From the NCBI RefSeq assembly GCF_910594005.1, contig NC_057824.1, positions 25,075,314-25,139,313 of the forward strand: a stretch of 64,000 bases of DNA, read 5' to 3'. Origin of the DNA: Cervus elaphus (Eukaryota > Chordata > Mammalia > Artiodactyla > Cervidae). The notes beneath the pieces were generated by a model. The model did no database searches. It was given only the letters and a program-made list of their open reading frames with translations, and was not told where the DNA came from. Positions 21,566 through 32,939 of this stretch are shown piece by piece (within the stretch, counting starts at the first letter, position 1; every line of letters starts with the position of its first letter). A program made the position numbers and the translations under genes.

Positions 21566-22244
21566 AAAGGAAGAGGTCACCTTTATTGAGTGATCATCTC
21601 CTTGGATTCATGTACACAGGGAGATAGCTTAGTTCAAGCAGGTTCACATGTCCGTACGTCACCAGGCATGTAGAAGGGAATGTATAAGGCAAGAATAAGG
21701 GGAGGAAAAGTAGAAGGTAATTCCAAAAAGAAGCCCCAAAGAGATAAGAAATCAAGGCACTGTGGGAGAGTGAGGAGACCTTAGCATCAGAAGGGTGGAC
21801 CACACCATTACATCGGAGGATGTTTAGGTGAGGGATGCCAGGGGAATTGACCAAGGATGATAAGGGCTGTGTGGTGGGAGGAAGGGGTGTCTGGAGGATT
21901 GTTTTGGAGACTCACAGGCAACAGTGATGAAAAGTTACAGGACAGGACAATGGACAAGATCAGTGCACTGCCAGGGAGGTTGGCCATAAGCTGGGCACCT
22001 ATGGTCTTGGATGGGTCAACTAAAATCTGGAGGAGTCCACGTGAAAAGCCAGAGTGAGAGGCAGGGGCTGGGTCTTCGGCGATGGTTGGAAGCATGCTGT
22101 GGCAACAGGGAAGAGGAAACTGGTCCATTCATCTGGCTGGAACTGGAAAGTACAGGAGCTTCTGTAAGAAGACTGAAGAGAGGCAAGAGGGGAATAGAAA
22201 CATTCCAAAATCAAATAAGCTTTTCTTTTTCAAAAAAGCCAGAG

Positions 22245-22250
22245 TTTATT
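22245..22250 (-). terminator. polyadenylation signal of unit C
   Basis: AATAAA on the minus strand, 46 nt after the stop codon of the 120-residue ORF. Confidence 0.65.
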
Positions 22251-22295
22251 TCTATTTAAATCATTAAAATATCCAAGTCCCAAGGATTTCCAGGT

Positions 22296-22658
22296 TTAAC
22301 ATGATATTACAGTCAGGTGGCAACTGTTGGTTTTTTCCATTTCTAAAGCCTTACAAGGATCCTGAGCTATTCTTCTCCTTGAAAATTTTTCTTGTATGAA
22401 AGCTGGTACTTTGTTTGCTTCACACAAATACATCAATCCAGTGAGGATGAAAAACACAATGCCGGTAACAATCATTGTCATTACAAGGGCAAAAGGTGGA
22501 TGACCAGAGAACAAAGTGATGAAAACTCCACCAAGTAACAATGCTAATGTCACAGCGTAGAACAAATAGAAGCACAACCAGCCTCTACGTGAAACTTCTT
22601 CTTGCGTGATTCTTTGAAACCAGGTCCACTGATTGTTAGCTGGAAAAGCTGGGATCAT
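22296..22658 (-). CDS. BCAR4: BCAR4-like two-pass membrane protein, copy C
   Basis: Intact 120-residue ORF in a single coding exon, with acceptor 'atccctgtag' at exon edge 22,670, 12 nt before the ATG. It has W-T-W-F-Q-R-I at about residues 11-17 and a basic turn (S-R-R-G) before membrane segment 1 at about 27-50. Segment 2 at about 55-79 contains T-G-I-V-F-F. A cytosolic-type tail with K-F-S-R-R-R and Cys residues follows. Its length is closest to the roughly 120 residues reported for BCAR4, so this copy or copy D is the best candidate for the orthologue. BCAR4 is known as an oocyte-expressed gene in cattle. How it acts is unknown, and a membrane role is inferred from the two segments only. 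It lies on the same strand as RSL1D1, as in human. What else it could be: an unnamed membrane protein family that merely sits in the BCAR4 position. Confidence 0.65.
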   Translation of the reverse strand: MIPAFPANNQWTWFQRITQEEVSRRGWLCFYLFYAVTLALLLGGVFITLFSGHPPFALVMTMIVTGIVFFILTGLMYLCEANKVPAFIQEKFSRRRIAQDPCKALEMEKTNSCHLTVISC

Positions 22659-22804
22659 GATGAGTTTTAGCTACAGGGATTAGAAGAAAGAAAAAAGTGA
22701 AGGTCAGATAAATCAAAAGGTTAACTGGATGGGGCTTTGCTTTTAAATGAAGTTTCAAATTCCATTCACCCTAAGTTGCCTTAGGGTGACTCCAGAGATG
22801 AGGG

Positions 22805-22960
22805 CTTGGTCCCTGGGTTGGGAAGATCCCCTGCAGAAGGAAATGCCAACCCACCCTAGTGTTCTTGCCTGGGAATCCCATGGACAGAGGAGGCTGGTGG
22901 GCTACAGTCCATAGCGTCACAAAGAGCTGGACATGACTTAGTGACTGAGCATGTATTCAT
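22805..22960 (+). repeat. partial Bov-tA SINE
   Basis: Headless forward SINE in the unit C intron. Confidence 0.8.
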
Positions 22961-23339
22961 GCTAATTATCAAGTGTCCTGGTGATATAATACATAGGGCT
23001 AGTAATTAAGACAACCTAGGAGTTGAATTCCAAGGAATGTTGCTAGAAAAATCAGGGAAGATTGGTCTTTAATCCATATTTATTTTAAATATTTCTTTCA
23101 ATATCTTCATGACGCTTGTCTGTCCCCAACTTCTGGGTCATTTTTAGAAAGACCACTAGGGATTGGGTATATCATGTTGTCCTGAGGTTTGCTGGCAGAC
23201 ATGCAAAGACTCAGAATACACACTGCGCTTTATGGGAAAATCAACATTACTTGGAGGTGTATCTTAGATTGTTCATCAGATACAAACGAAATGGAACACA
23301 AAGCAAGGGCCTCATTATTTAATTTAGATACAGTTGTAC

Positions 23340-23640
23340 AGCTTCCCTGGCGGCTCCGAGGTAAAGAATCCTCCGTCAACACAGGAGATTCGGGTTTGGT
23401 TGCCAGCTGGAGAAGATCCCACTTGCCTCGGAGCAACTAAGCCCCTGAGCCTGTGGTCCAGAGCCCAGGAGTGGCAACTGTTGAGACCCGAGAGCTCTAG
23501 AGCCCATGCTCCGCAACAAGAGAAGCCACAACAAGAAGCCCCTACACCGCAACTGGAGAGTAGCTTCCAGCTCAGCAGCTGGAGAAAAGCCTGTGCTGCA
23601 ATGAAGACCCAGCACAGCCAAAATTCTTAAAATTTAAAAT
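23340..23640 (+). repeat. tRNA-Glu-derived SINE, long form
   Basis: Forward element from 'gcttccctggcggctccgag' to an A-rich tail. Confidence 0.85.
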
Positions 23641-23649
23641 AACATTTAA

Positions 23650-25840
23650 AAAAAATTATAAATACAGATATAATGGAATGGAATGCATGCTAAAAGCAAC
23701 ACACTCTCCCGACAAAACATAACAAGGGAAATTTGACCTGCAGCCCAGGAGGCTGTGATTTCCTTCCTCTGCCAGTAGGAAGACCCAGCTGCAAGGTTTG
23801 ACCAGCAAGACAGAAGGAAGCTTCCAGAAGGAAATTCCCACCGATGCCCTTGTCCTTGCCTGAGTGGACTGAAGAGGAGTCTTGAGTTCACCAGGCTTCC
23901 CAGGGCCACTTGAGAGGGCAGAGTTAAGGAAGGGTCAGCAGATAACTCCTATTTTGATCGATGTTTTATCAGACAGATGGGCTGCCTGCTGTCTCAGGAC
24001 CCACCTGACGAAGGACAGGGTTTCTAATTAGCGTGGTTAAGGGCCACAACAGTCTCCACAACATTGTAAATTGACTATACTTTAAAAAAATTAAAATAAA
24101 ACAAAGAGCCACAACATTATCAACTGAATCACAGGATTTATTACTCTCCATTATATTATTAATCTCTACTTTCTCAGATATAAAGTCCATTTGATCAACA
24201 AATCCTGGTACTAGCACATTTTGTTACATTTCAAGAAACATTTAAGGAGCAATACCCCACATCAATACTGCCAAGTGTTACACTTTATTAACAAGTGTTC
24301 ATTTTAATCCATTGACCATGTTTGTACTTTTGCATGAAAAGGAACTCTAGATTCCCTCCTAAATGTATAGCCAAGTAGTCCTCTACCACTTACAGACTAT
24401 TTAATACTTGCACACTGTTTTGAAATGCTACCCCTATCATATTAAATAACTACATCATAGGATGTATTTCAACACTCTATCTTCTATTTATGTCTAGTCT
24501 TGTGCCAGTCCCAATTTGTACTGACTTAGACTCCCTTTTGTGATCCTGTTCAAAGTGTTTCCCGAAACCTGTCTGTTAGACATCTCTTGGCATTACCCTC
24601 AACAGCCAGAGACAAGTTGGGCCTTATAATTGAAATTGTAACTAACCATTTCTTGGAAAGACATTGCATTTTATAATAATAAGAATTCCTTTTCAGGAAG
24701 GGCTCTCTACTGAGTTCATCTTTCTAGTCTTCATTACTGCTTTATGCGCAGTTCTTATTTAACTTTTACATTTCTGTTCCTTTATTTCTATGTATAACAC
24801 AAAATTACAATTATATCCAATGATATATGATTAACTTAGTAAGGAAATTTTTATTCATTCTAATTGGCAATTACCATCATAAAGGAAAACTGCTAGATTT
24901 GTACACCGTTTCTTATCACTAGACATTTAAATTTATTGTACTAATTCTAAAACTCTTCAGTTAAATCCTGGATTTTCTAGGTATAAAACTATATCCATAA
25001 GAATAATTTCCCCAATCATTTTACTATTGCATCTTCCCATTTTATTACATCGTCTAGAACAGTGATCTTCAAATGAACCCAGGTGTACCCTCAAGGGATG
25101 CAAAGTCCACCCAGGTGGTTTGTGTTTGGAAAGTTCTATCAGGCTCTACAGCCTCAGCTGTGGTCCTTCCTATAGCTGCTCTGCCTGCAGGTAGGGTATC
25201 CCTTTGGCAGATGCCCTTCACCTTCTTCAAACGAAAATCATCTCATTCGTATTTATCTTGCTATGGTGCATTGCGTTAGGGTAGGTATTAAAAAAAATCT
25301 GAGGCATCAAATATAGGAACAATTAGAAATGTGGGCAGCTATCTTAAGAAAATAAATGACTAATAACCATGTAACAGTTTTACAAGTGGAAGTTACTTAT
25401 TTTTTGCTGTTAACAAAAGCTGGAGGAATCAATGGAAGCTTTAGCTCAGGAAAATAACTCAATAAAAGATCATTTTGTGATTTTTCCATGTAACCTTGAA
25501 GGAGTCCAAAATATTAAATAACATCTCTGTACATGCCCATCTCTATGTTTGTGAATGAGTTTCTTTTGTCTCTGAAAAATAAAAGAAGTGTAATGATGCT
25601 GAAGTTGGTCTCATTCTAGCAATGAGAATTCTCTACATATGCATTTTGAAAAGGGAAAAAAATGAGAAAAGAACATATTATTACATTATTGGAGATGAAG
25701 CCCTTACCAGTTTCCTTTTCCTGTTAAAAATATGATTTGCACTATCTTATTTTGATCACAAGTGTACTAACTGTATTTTTAACTTAGAAGAAACTTAACA
25801 CCTAGAGTCTTGCAGTCAAAAATATTTCTTACAATTTAGG
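23650..25840. other. intron of unit C, AT-rich insertion-like block
   Basis: This region is absent from the shorter introns of A, B and D. Apart from an L1 3' scrap near 24,050-24,105 I recognise no repeat or gene. It may be an old transposon body or unit-specific sequence. Homology with unit B resumes near 25,740 ('tcacaagtgtactaactgta', compare 13,452). Confidence 0.4.
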
Positions 25841-25847
25841 TTTATGT

Positions 25848-26336
25848 ATACTCTTACTGCAAAGGTCCGTCTCGTCAAGGCTATGGTTTTTCCAGTAGTC
25901 AAGTATGGATGTGAGAGTTGGACTATAAAGAAAGCTGAGCGCCAAAGAATTGATGCTTTTGAACTGTGGTGTTGGAGAAGAGTCTTGAGAGTCCCTTGGA
26001 CTGCAAGGAGATCCAACCAGTCCATCCTAAAGGAGATCAGTCCTGAGTGTTCATTGGAAGGACTGATGCTGAAGCTAAAACTCCAATACTTTGGCCACCT
26101 GATGCTAAGAAGTGACTCACTAGAAAAGACCCTGATCCTGGGAAAGATTGAAGACAGGAGAAGGGACAACAGAGGATGAGATGGTTGGATGGCATCACTG
26201 ACTCAATGGATATGAGTTTGAGTAAACTCCAGGAGTTGGTGATGGACAGGGAGGCCTGGTGTGCTGCAGTCCATGGGGTCGCAAAGAGCTGGATATGATT
26301 GAGAGACTGAACTGAACTGATACTCTTACTGCAGAG
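25848..26336 (+). mobile_element. 5'-truncated Bov-B LINE with target-site duplication
   Basis: Forward 3' end of the RTE-type Bov-B LINE (25,864-26,319). It reads 'ggtttttccagtagtcaagt' to 'gactgaactgaactga', including reverse-transcriptase C-terminal remnants. Flanks ATACTCTTACTGCAAA (25,848-25,863) and ATACTCTTACTGCAGAG (26,320-26,336) form the target duplication. The paralogous empty site is seen in unit B at about 13,562-13,590. Confidence 0.9.
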
Positions 26337-26339
26337 AAC

Positions 26340-28220
26340 TATGATATATTGATCAAAAAAAGATTTAAGGCATAACATATCACATTAGGACAGCACCTCT
26401 AGTTGAGAGAGCATGGAATAAAAAGGAAGTTGAAGAAAAAGGAAGTGAAGAACACGAAATTTTGAATTTTCATGAAGAGTTCAATTCATATATATTTCAA
26501 ACAGATGATGGAGTTACAGATTCAAATTCAATGCATGCATTTAAAAGTGGTATAGCAGTTACTTTGAAACATCATTTATAATATGTCAGTGTATCTTTTG
26601 TGAATATATTAATTTACAATGAATTGTTTTAGAAGTCAACTTAATGTATAATGAAGGACACAATTTTCCTCCAAAAATGTTATGGTTCTTGGGTCAAGGA
26701 AATTGAATATCTCAGACATACTGGAAACTACAGGGCTGTGTATATTACATTTCTCAGAAACACTTTGATTGTTGCTCATGCTCTCGGACAAGTGCTGGTT
26801 GTCTTTTGCACATTTAGAGAACATTTCTGTTCTTCTGTGGCAAACTGTGATGAAAATTTCTAGGGAGTTTTTTCAAACACATTCTCAGTATTTGTTGATA
26901 AATGGGACTTTCAGTTTTCTTTTATTAGTACAATGACATTTGATGATTTCCCCAATTTGGATTCATCTTTGTGTCCTGAAATAAACCCTCATAACCATCT
27001 TGATTATATTAAAATTATTTAGTAATTTTCCTGCACATAAGTGAGTTACTGTTGGAGAATGTTTCTACATGTAGAAGATGCAAATTTAAGTGTTTAAGGG
27101 TGAAATGTCATGAAGTCTACAACTTACTCTCAAATCATTCCAATAATAATAATAATGATAATAATTATATACACATGTACCAGTTCTGACCAAATAATCT
27201 GTTAAATCTAAGCATAGATATGCCACCTTTTGATTATTTAAATTTTTGTAAATGAAAACTATTTTGACTAAGTTAAAAAAAAAAACAGGGGTTAATTTTC
27301 TTGTTTTGTTAGGAATTTTTACATGTATGTTTTAAACTTAAGGCCCCAGTTTTGTTGTGGGAATTTTTATGGATGCCAAGACTAGGGTAAATCTATCTAC
27401 CTTGGTAAAATAATTGCAAAGCTTTCAGCAACTCAAAGGAATCAGCTCCTCAGGCTATCCCTAGATAAATGTGTGACAAACTTTTAAAATTCTTTGAAGA
27501 AAGTGGTTTGTTTGGAGTTTCTGTCCTCCCTAAATTTAATTTTGGTAATGTTGGCATCCAGAAAATTATTCATGTAGTCTAGCATGTCAAGCATATAGGT
27601 ATGAAGTTGTCTGTTGTCTTATTTATAATTTTTTGTCCAATATTTCTTATCTTATTCATAATAAACTTTAAGTTTTTAGTTGACGTGACAGGGTTCCAAA
27701 AAGAAAAATGCTTTCCTTTCCCAAAAACCAGCTTTTACTTATATCCATCAACCATAATGTTTGCTCTCCAGTTGATTAATTTTAGATATTCATATTAAAT
27801 TCCTTCTCCATTTCCAATGTTTAAGGAGAATTTTTCTCAGTTCCTAGATTGAATGCATGTTTTATGTAATTTCAATCTTGCTAAATAAAGAAAAAAGTTC
27901 AAGTTTTTACTGAAAAAAATTAGCACAGCTGCCATAAAGAAAAAAAGACACTAGAGATGAAGTTAAAGTGACAGATGGGAGAATGTATTTTCAACAGAGA
28001 GAAGACAAAGAGTTAAAATCCATTACAAACAAAGAACACCACAAATTAAAGGGAAAAAACTGACAAAGGGCAGGAGAGAAAACACACATCTCAGGAACTG
28101 CAATGCTCTGTGAATCTCAAAAGATATTCCTGACCTTACCTAGTCATGAAAAAAAGAGCTTTCTTAATGACTTCCAATCACACCACTTCTTTTATAACAA
28201 TGTAAAAAAAAAAAATCATG
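26340..28220 (-). other. intron of unit C
   Basis: Aligns in pieces with unit B 13,580-16,850 and unit D 33,290-35,060. No coding sequence is recognised. A short ATA-rich run lies at 27,142-27,165. Confidence 0.5.
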
Positions 28221-28226
28221 CTTTAC

Positions 28227-28286
28227 CTGGCATTAAAAGCAGCTCTTTCTCAACAGAAATCAGCAAACACCCTTCAGGGTGAAATG
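28227..28286 (-). other. predicted non-coding exon 1 of unit C
   Basis: Ends at donor GCCAG|GTAAAGC (GT at 28,225-28,226). The start is inferred from the TATA box. Confidence 0.55.
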
Positions 28287-28309
28287 CTAAATACAGCTCT
28301 TTGTGTTTC

Positions 28310-28336
28310 TTTTATAGGAGACAGGATCTTGATTGG
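28310..28336 (-). promoter_or_regulatory. TATA/CCAAT promoter of unit C
   Basis: TATAAAA at 28,310-28,316 and CCAATC at 28,331-28,336 (minus strand), with an inverted CCAAT upstream at 28,405-28,409. Adjacent 'ggataattgcaat' contains TAATTG, a homeodomain (NOBOX-type) core, on the plus strand. Confidence 0.7.
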
Positions 28337-28749
28337 ATAATTGCAATAGCACGGATTCTATAAAGAACTATTTCATTCATCAGCTTGGTTTTCTCCCAGT
28401 TCATCCAATGATATAAGGTGTCGGGAGACTGAAAAACTTCTTAAAGGAGAGACAGGTGACAAACACTTGTTATTTGATGGTTAAGGGTAATGTGGCATAA
28501 ATAAAACAAATGATCATTTGTTTTCCCCTTGGGATTTTAATGGTAGTTGTTTCATTTGGATTCACCTGATGATGGTTTGGTCAAGATAAGAGCTGCCACC
28601 CAGTGGGTACCAGGGTTTTCCAACTGCCCCAAGCTTGAGAATTCCCAGGACCCTTGTTGAGAGCACAGCTCACCTGGTGCTTCATGGAGGCTCCAGCAAT
28701 GGGACCAGGAGCACGGACCTCCCACGGCACCGGAGACTTCTTAATATCA

Positions 28750-29130
28750 GCACACTGATGTTAAGCCTGCTGGGGGGACTCTGCTTAAATTTATTTACTT
28801 TGTACTTCTTTATTCACAGCTTCATGGATGTACAAATGACATACAAACGATGGCACAAATTTAAAGTGTAAAGTTCAGTGAGTTTTGACATATCAGTGAA
28901 AGCATCAGACAAACAAGATCATTAAACACATCCACTGCCCTCTAAAGTTTCCTGATGTCCTCTTGTAGCCCATGCCTCCCTCCCTAGACTCAAGCAGCCA
29001 CCCAGTCTGATTTCTGTTACTAAAGATTATTTTGCACTTTATGTAAATAGTATCAAGTATGTATTCTTTTCTCTTTTGCGTCTTTCACTTAGGATAATTA
29101 TGTTGAGACTCATTCCTATTGCTTTGAGTA
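28750..29130 (-). repeat. old reverse L1 3' region within unit C
   Basis: Paralogous to 18,420-18,790. It includes 'ttcagtgagttttgacatat' and 'ccctctaaagtttcctga'. Confidence 0.55.
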
Positions 29131-29810
29131 TCTATAGTTGTTCCTCTTTATTTTGAGTAATATTGCACTGTATGGATATGTCACTGTTGGTTTAATCCAT
29201 TCTCTTGTTTATGAACATTAGGTTGTTTCCAGTTTGGAGCCATTACAAACAACTTAGGACATTAAAGAGTATAAATGCCTGTTTACTGTTTCTTTATTGA
29301 AAAGGAAATTTGTTTTGATAAACGCTTGAAAATACATAGACTGGGAATATAGATGAAAAATTAAAAGCCTTATATATTTTGGGAAAAGAAGATCAGAAAA
29401 CCAATCATCCTTATGCTTGGAAGTTGTTGGATTTGAATATCTTTTCTTACAGAACTTTTCAGAAGCGCAAGATATTTCCAAAGTATCATGGGGATGTTTC
29501 CCCATTCCAGCGGTGGAAAAGCCAACACAAAAAGTTGATGATTATGTTTAAGACAATACCAAGAAATGGCCTGTATGCGATGTCAGCAGACAAGCTAAGT
29601 ATTGTCTTTCAGCTCCTTGCCAGTTTTGGGAGGAATATATTTTCATTTCCTGTAATATTTCACTGAGCCACTGAGATAGATAGAGACATCCATCCATACA
29701 TATCGATACATATATACACAGATAGATGGATAGATCTATCTATAAATGAATACGTGTGCATGCATATATATACATATATATGCAATTTTGTTTTTTAAAC
29801 TATTTAGTAT
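29131..29810. other. unit C upstream region with GATA-like microsatellite
   Basis: No gene. A simple repeat of GATA/CATA type covers about 29,675-29,785. The 95-codon plus ORF at 29,379-29,666 matches nothing I know. Confidence 0.45.
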
Positions 29811-29814
29811 TTTT

Positions 29815-29905
29815 TATTGCTGTTTTTGTTCCGTCGCTCAGTCGTGTCCGACTCTTTGCAACACCATGGACAGCAGCGCATGAGGCTTCCCTGTCCATTT
29901 TATTG
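29815..29905 (-). repeat. truncated BovA-type SINE
   Basis: Reverse fragment 'ccgtcgctcagtcgtgtccg' to 'gaggcttccctgtcc'. Confidence 0.7.
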
Positions 29906-30400
29906 CCACGTAATAAAAAAGAGCCTTAGCGAAACATTGGGAAAATCCAAAGAAATCCAACTAGAAACAAAGTTCATTATTTACCTCACTGAGAAACAAT
30001 CACCTAAATGGTGATTTCCTATTACATTTACTTCCTTCTGACATCAGTTCAGGGATGGTAAATGTTTCTTTGTCTTATTCTATCGTGTCTTTCACAAAGT
30101 ATTAAACATTGTTTTCAGTATTTTCCACTGGAAGTGATTTGTCTTGAATTTATCCCCTCACTTGTATGACACAACAGTTTTAGATTTTGTATTTTTGCCC
30201 TCATTTTTTATTTTCAAGAGTCCTTGCATTTTTTTTCTGGATCCTTTATGACACTCTATACTTACTTCATTTATATGCTGCTTTCTACGTGTCTGAAATG
30301 TTAAAGATACAGGTTGAAAGATGTTTTTTCTGTGTGCTGCTCTCTGGACTGTTTGAGCATCCTCTAAAGACCTTTGAGTTTACCAACCATGACAGAAAGA

Positions 30401-30605
30401 AAAGTGAAAGTGTTAGTCACTCAGTTGTTTCTGACCCTTTGCGACCTCATGGACTGTAGCCCACCAGGCTCCTCTGTCCATGGAATTCTCCAGGCAAGAA
30501 TACTGGAGTGGGTAGCCATTCCTTTCTCCAGGGAATCTTCCTGACCCAGATATCAGACTAGGGTCTCCTGCACTGCAGGCAGATTCTTTACCTTCTGATC
30601 CACCA
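30401..30605 (-). repeat. Bov-tA2-type SINE
   Basis: Reverse SINE inserted in the far upstream end of unit C. Its target 'ccaaccat(g/a)acagaaa' occurs on both sides (30,382 and 30,603). It produces a 195-codon minus ORF that is not a gene. Confidence 0.9.
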
Positions 30606-30829
30606 ACCATAACAGAAACCTTCCCCAAAGGTCTTAGTTTCTGGACTCTCCCTTCATATTCAGTGAGGTACGCAGAGCTGTTGGGTAGGGTTGGTACACT
30701 GCTGGGATCTGTAGGGTGATTAGGTGAGTTGATGGCATAAGAAGTCATCATTTCATTGTGGAACCCCCCACACACATATTGAGGGAGCAAAGACGTTTGG
30801 TCAATTATATTAAAAGACAAGATTTCACT

Positions 30830-30958
30830 CTTGGGAATTCCTTGACCATCCATCCAGTGGTTAGGACTCCATGCTTCCATTGCCCAGACCTGGGGTTGAT
30901 CCCTGGTTGGGGAACTAAGATCCCAAAATCTGCATGGTGTGGCAAAAAAAAAAAAGAT
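30830..30958 (+). repeat. tRNA-Glu-derived SINE
   Basis: Forward element starting 'gggaattccttgaccatcca' with a poly-A tail. Confidence 0.75.
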
Positions 30959-31574
30959 TCCATTGACCATTAGGACTGAAGGAGTGGGGAACAATCTCAA
31001 AAGGTGGAATAGACGTAGGGAGTCTCCTCTGAGTCAATAATCATGATTTTCAAAGAAGTCACTCAGCCTTGTAGCATGACTTGCTCTAAGATGTTTGGGT
31101 CTATAGATTCATGTCCACAGTGGAAAACTTCAGTGGGTTTCCTAGGTGCCCAGGCCTGGAGAGTTATAAAGGGTAGAAAATTGGGGGGTACTTTCAATGA
31201 CAAAGTGTCTCTTCTTGACTCAGATTTAGTCCGGCTCCTCTGAGTCCTCATCCCAATTAGGACTCAACTTCTGCACTTCTGTGCTGGTCTTTGCATCTTC
31301 CAATCTGAGCTGGAAACTTGCTAAGTTGGTTTAGTGAGAAACCCCCACCCCTGATGGCTGGTCAGATTCCTGTTTCTCCCCACCCCAGCTCTCAGGTGAT
31401 GTCACCTTGACCTGCCTTCTGCAAAAATCCTGTTAGGCTGATTTAGCCAGATTCACTATGTCCCCCTCCACACACCCCTAATGTTTCCTCAGTAATTTTC
31501 TACCCAGTGACTGATCCCCAAACTTCACCTGAGCCATAAATTCCCACTTGAACATGTTGTAGGCAGAACTCAGC

Positions 31575-31728
31575 CCAGGGGGCTTCCCTGGTGGTTCAGT
31601 GGCAAACATTCTGCACTCCCAATACCGGGGGCACGGGTTAGATCCCTGGTCAGGGAACTAGATTCAGCATGCCGCAACTAGGACTGGGTGCAGTTAAATA
31701 AATAAATATTAAAAAAACGAAGAAGAAG
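31575..31728 (+). repeat. tRNA-Glu-derived SINE
   Basis: Forward element starting 'ggcttccctggtggttcagt' with an AATAAATAAATA tail. Confidence 0.85.
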
Positions 31729-32257
31729 AATTGAGCCCAGTTCTATGCTGAAGTCTCTCTTCCCATTGCAATATTTCCTGAGTAAAATCTAATTTTATTA
31801 TTTTAACTACTGGCTGGCTCTAGTTTTCTTAGATATCAAGAAGCAGCTCAGAACTTCCCTGAGGGAAGTGTGGTGAGCCAGTGAGGTGTCTGCAATGATG
31901 TTCTAGGGGTCTCACAGGTAGCGTTTATGATAAGGTAGAAAACATGACCATGGATGGTGAGAAAAGAACAGGCCATCGCAGGTCATAAGGGCCGTGAGCT
32001 TAGCCCCTGTGGTCTTGAAGGGGTCACCTCTGTGCTTGTTAAAATATGCAGGAGTTGACAGTGAAGACCCAGATGAGCAGCACCAGTGATGGTAGGAAGA
32101 GAATAAGAAGGTTGGGAGCTGCAGAAACAAGCAGGACAAAACTAGTTTCGAGATGAATTTGAGAGAGAGAGGACTTCTGAAGAAGAACGATTTCCTACAG
32201 GCAAGAGAGAAAAAACACATTCCAAACTCAGAAAACAAAACTTTTTAGAGGTCAGAG

Positions 32258-32263
32258 TTTATT
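32258..32263 (-). terminator. polyadenylation signal of unit D
   Basis: AATAAA on the minus strand, 71 nt after the stop codon of the 114-residue ORF. Confidence 0.65.
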
Positions 32264-32333
32264 TCTACTTTAATTATACTCAAGGAACTTTCAGAAGGTT
32301 AAAAGACCCAGTGATATCTGGGTTTAATATATA

Positions 32334-32678
32334 TCATATCGAGGTACTGATAATTGCTGCCTCTGTTTCAAAACCTTCAGGATGACCATGGGCAGTTCGA
32401 TGCCTCACTAATTCTTCTGGTCCAAGAGAGGTGTAGTCTGAGTTTTGGCATAATCCATACAAGAGGATCCCTCCAGAAATGAGGGTTAAAATGATGCCAG
32501 AAGCAATTATTGTCACTGAGAGGGAGAAAGGTAAATGATTACCGAAGAAGGCTACCACAGCAATTTTGAGGAGCATAATTATTAATCCGATACGGAACCA
32601 ACAGATAGGCTTGCAGAATTCTTGCTTTAGTCTTTGAAACCAGGTCCACTGACCCTGAGCTTGAGTAGCTGGCATCAT
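32334..32678 (-). CDS. BCAR4: BCAR4-like two-pass membrane protein, copy D
   Basis: Intact 114-residue ORF with acceptor 'cttcctacag' at exon edge 32,690, 12 nt upstream of the ATG. It carries W-T-W-F-Q-R-L at about residues 11-17, then membrane segments at about 25-45 and 50-76. Segment 2 has A-S-G-I-I-L in place of the T-G-I-V-F of copy C. The hydrophilic tail is His- and Glu-rich and ends in S-T-S-I, unlike the tails of B and C. It is the copy nearest RSL1D1, so by position it is also a candidate for the ancestral BCAR4. The second residue is also Met, so initiation could shift by one codon. Function is unknown. A membrane location is inferred from hydropathy by eye. Confidence 0.65.
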   Translation of the reverse strand: MMPATQAQGQWTWFQRLKQEFCKPICWFRIGLIIMLLKIAVVAFFGNHLPFSLSVTIIASGIILTLISGGILLYGLCQNSDYTSLGPEELVRHRTAHGHPEGFETEAAIISTSI

Positions 32679-32714
32679 GACGAGTCTTATCTGTAGGAAG
32701 AGAGGTGGGAAAAA

Positions 32715-32935
32715 TTGTTGTTTGTTGTTTAGTCATGAAGTCATGTCCGACTCTTTTGCAACCCCATGGATGATAGCCTGTCAGTCTCCTCTGTCCATGG
32801 GATTTTTCAGGCAAGAATGTTGGAGTGGGTTGCCATTTCCTTCTCCAGGGGATCTTCCTGACCCAGGAATTGAACCTGTGCCTCCTGCATTGGCAGGCGG
32901 ATTCTTTACCACTGAGCCACATAGGAAGCCCAAGT
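32715..32935 (-). repeat. Bov-tA SINE
   Basis: Reverse SINE placed only about 25 nt upstream of the unit D coding-exon acceptor. It may affect the branch-point region. Confidence 0.85.
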
Positions 32936-32939
32936 TAAA

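Larger units (their letters stand above)
21570..31070 (-). repeat. tandem BCAR4-like unit C
   Basis: The most complete unit. It has a 3' flank (21,880-22,215), AATAAA (22,245-22,250), coding exon to 22,670, an intron with landmark 23,181 and a Bov-B insertion (25,864-26,319), exon 1 and promoter (28,227-28,336), upstream blocks (28,500-28,760), old reverse L1 (28,750-29,130), and a far end (30,340-30,740, ending near 31,036). Confidence 0.7.

Noticed and set aside
25844..26179. 111-codon plus ORF with reverse-transcriptase-like sequence
   Set aside because: It is the 3' end of a Bov-B LINE, not a host gene, and is truncated at its 5' side.
29675..29785. GATA/CATA-type repeat as a regulatory array
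   Set aside because: It looks like an ordinary imperfect microsatellite without further context.
30413..31000. 195-codon minus-strand ORF
   Set aside because: It reads through a Bov-tA2 SINE and a second SINE. The peptide is the usual SINE-shadow peptide seen many times in the window.
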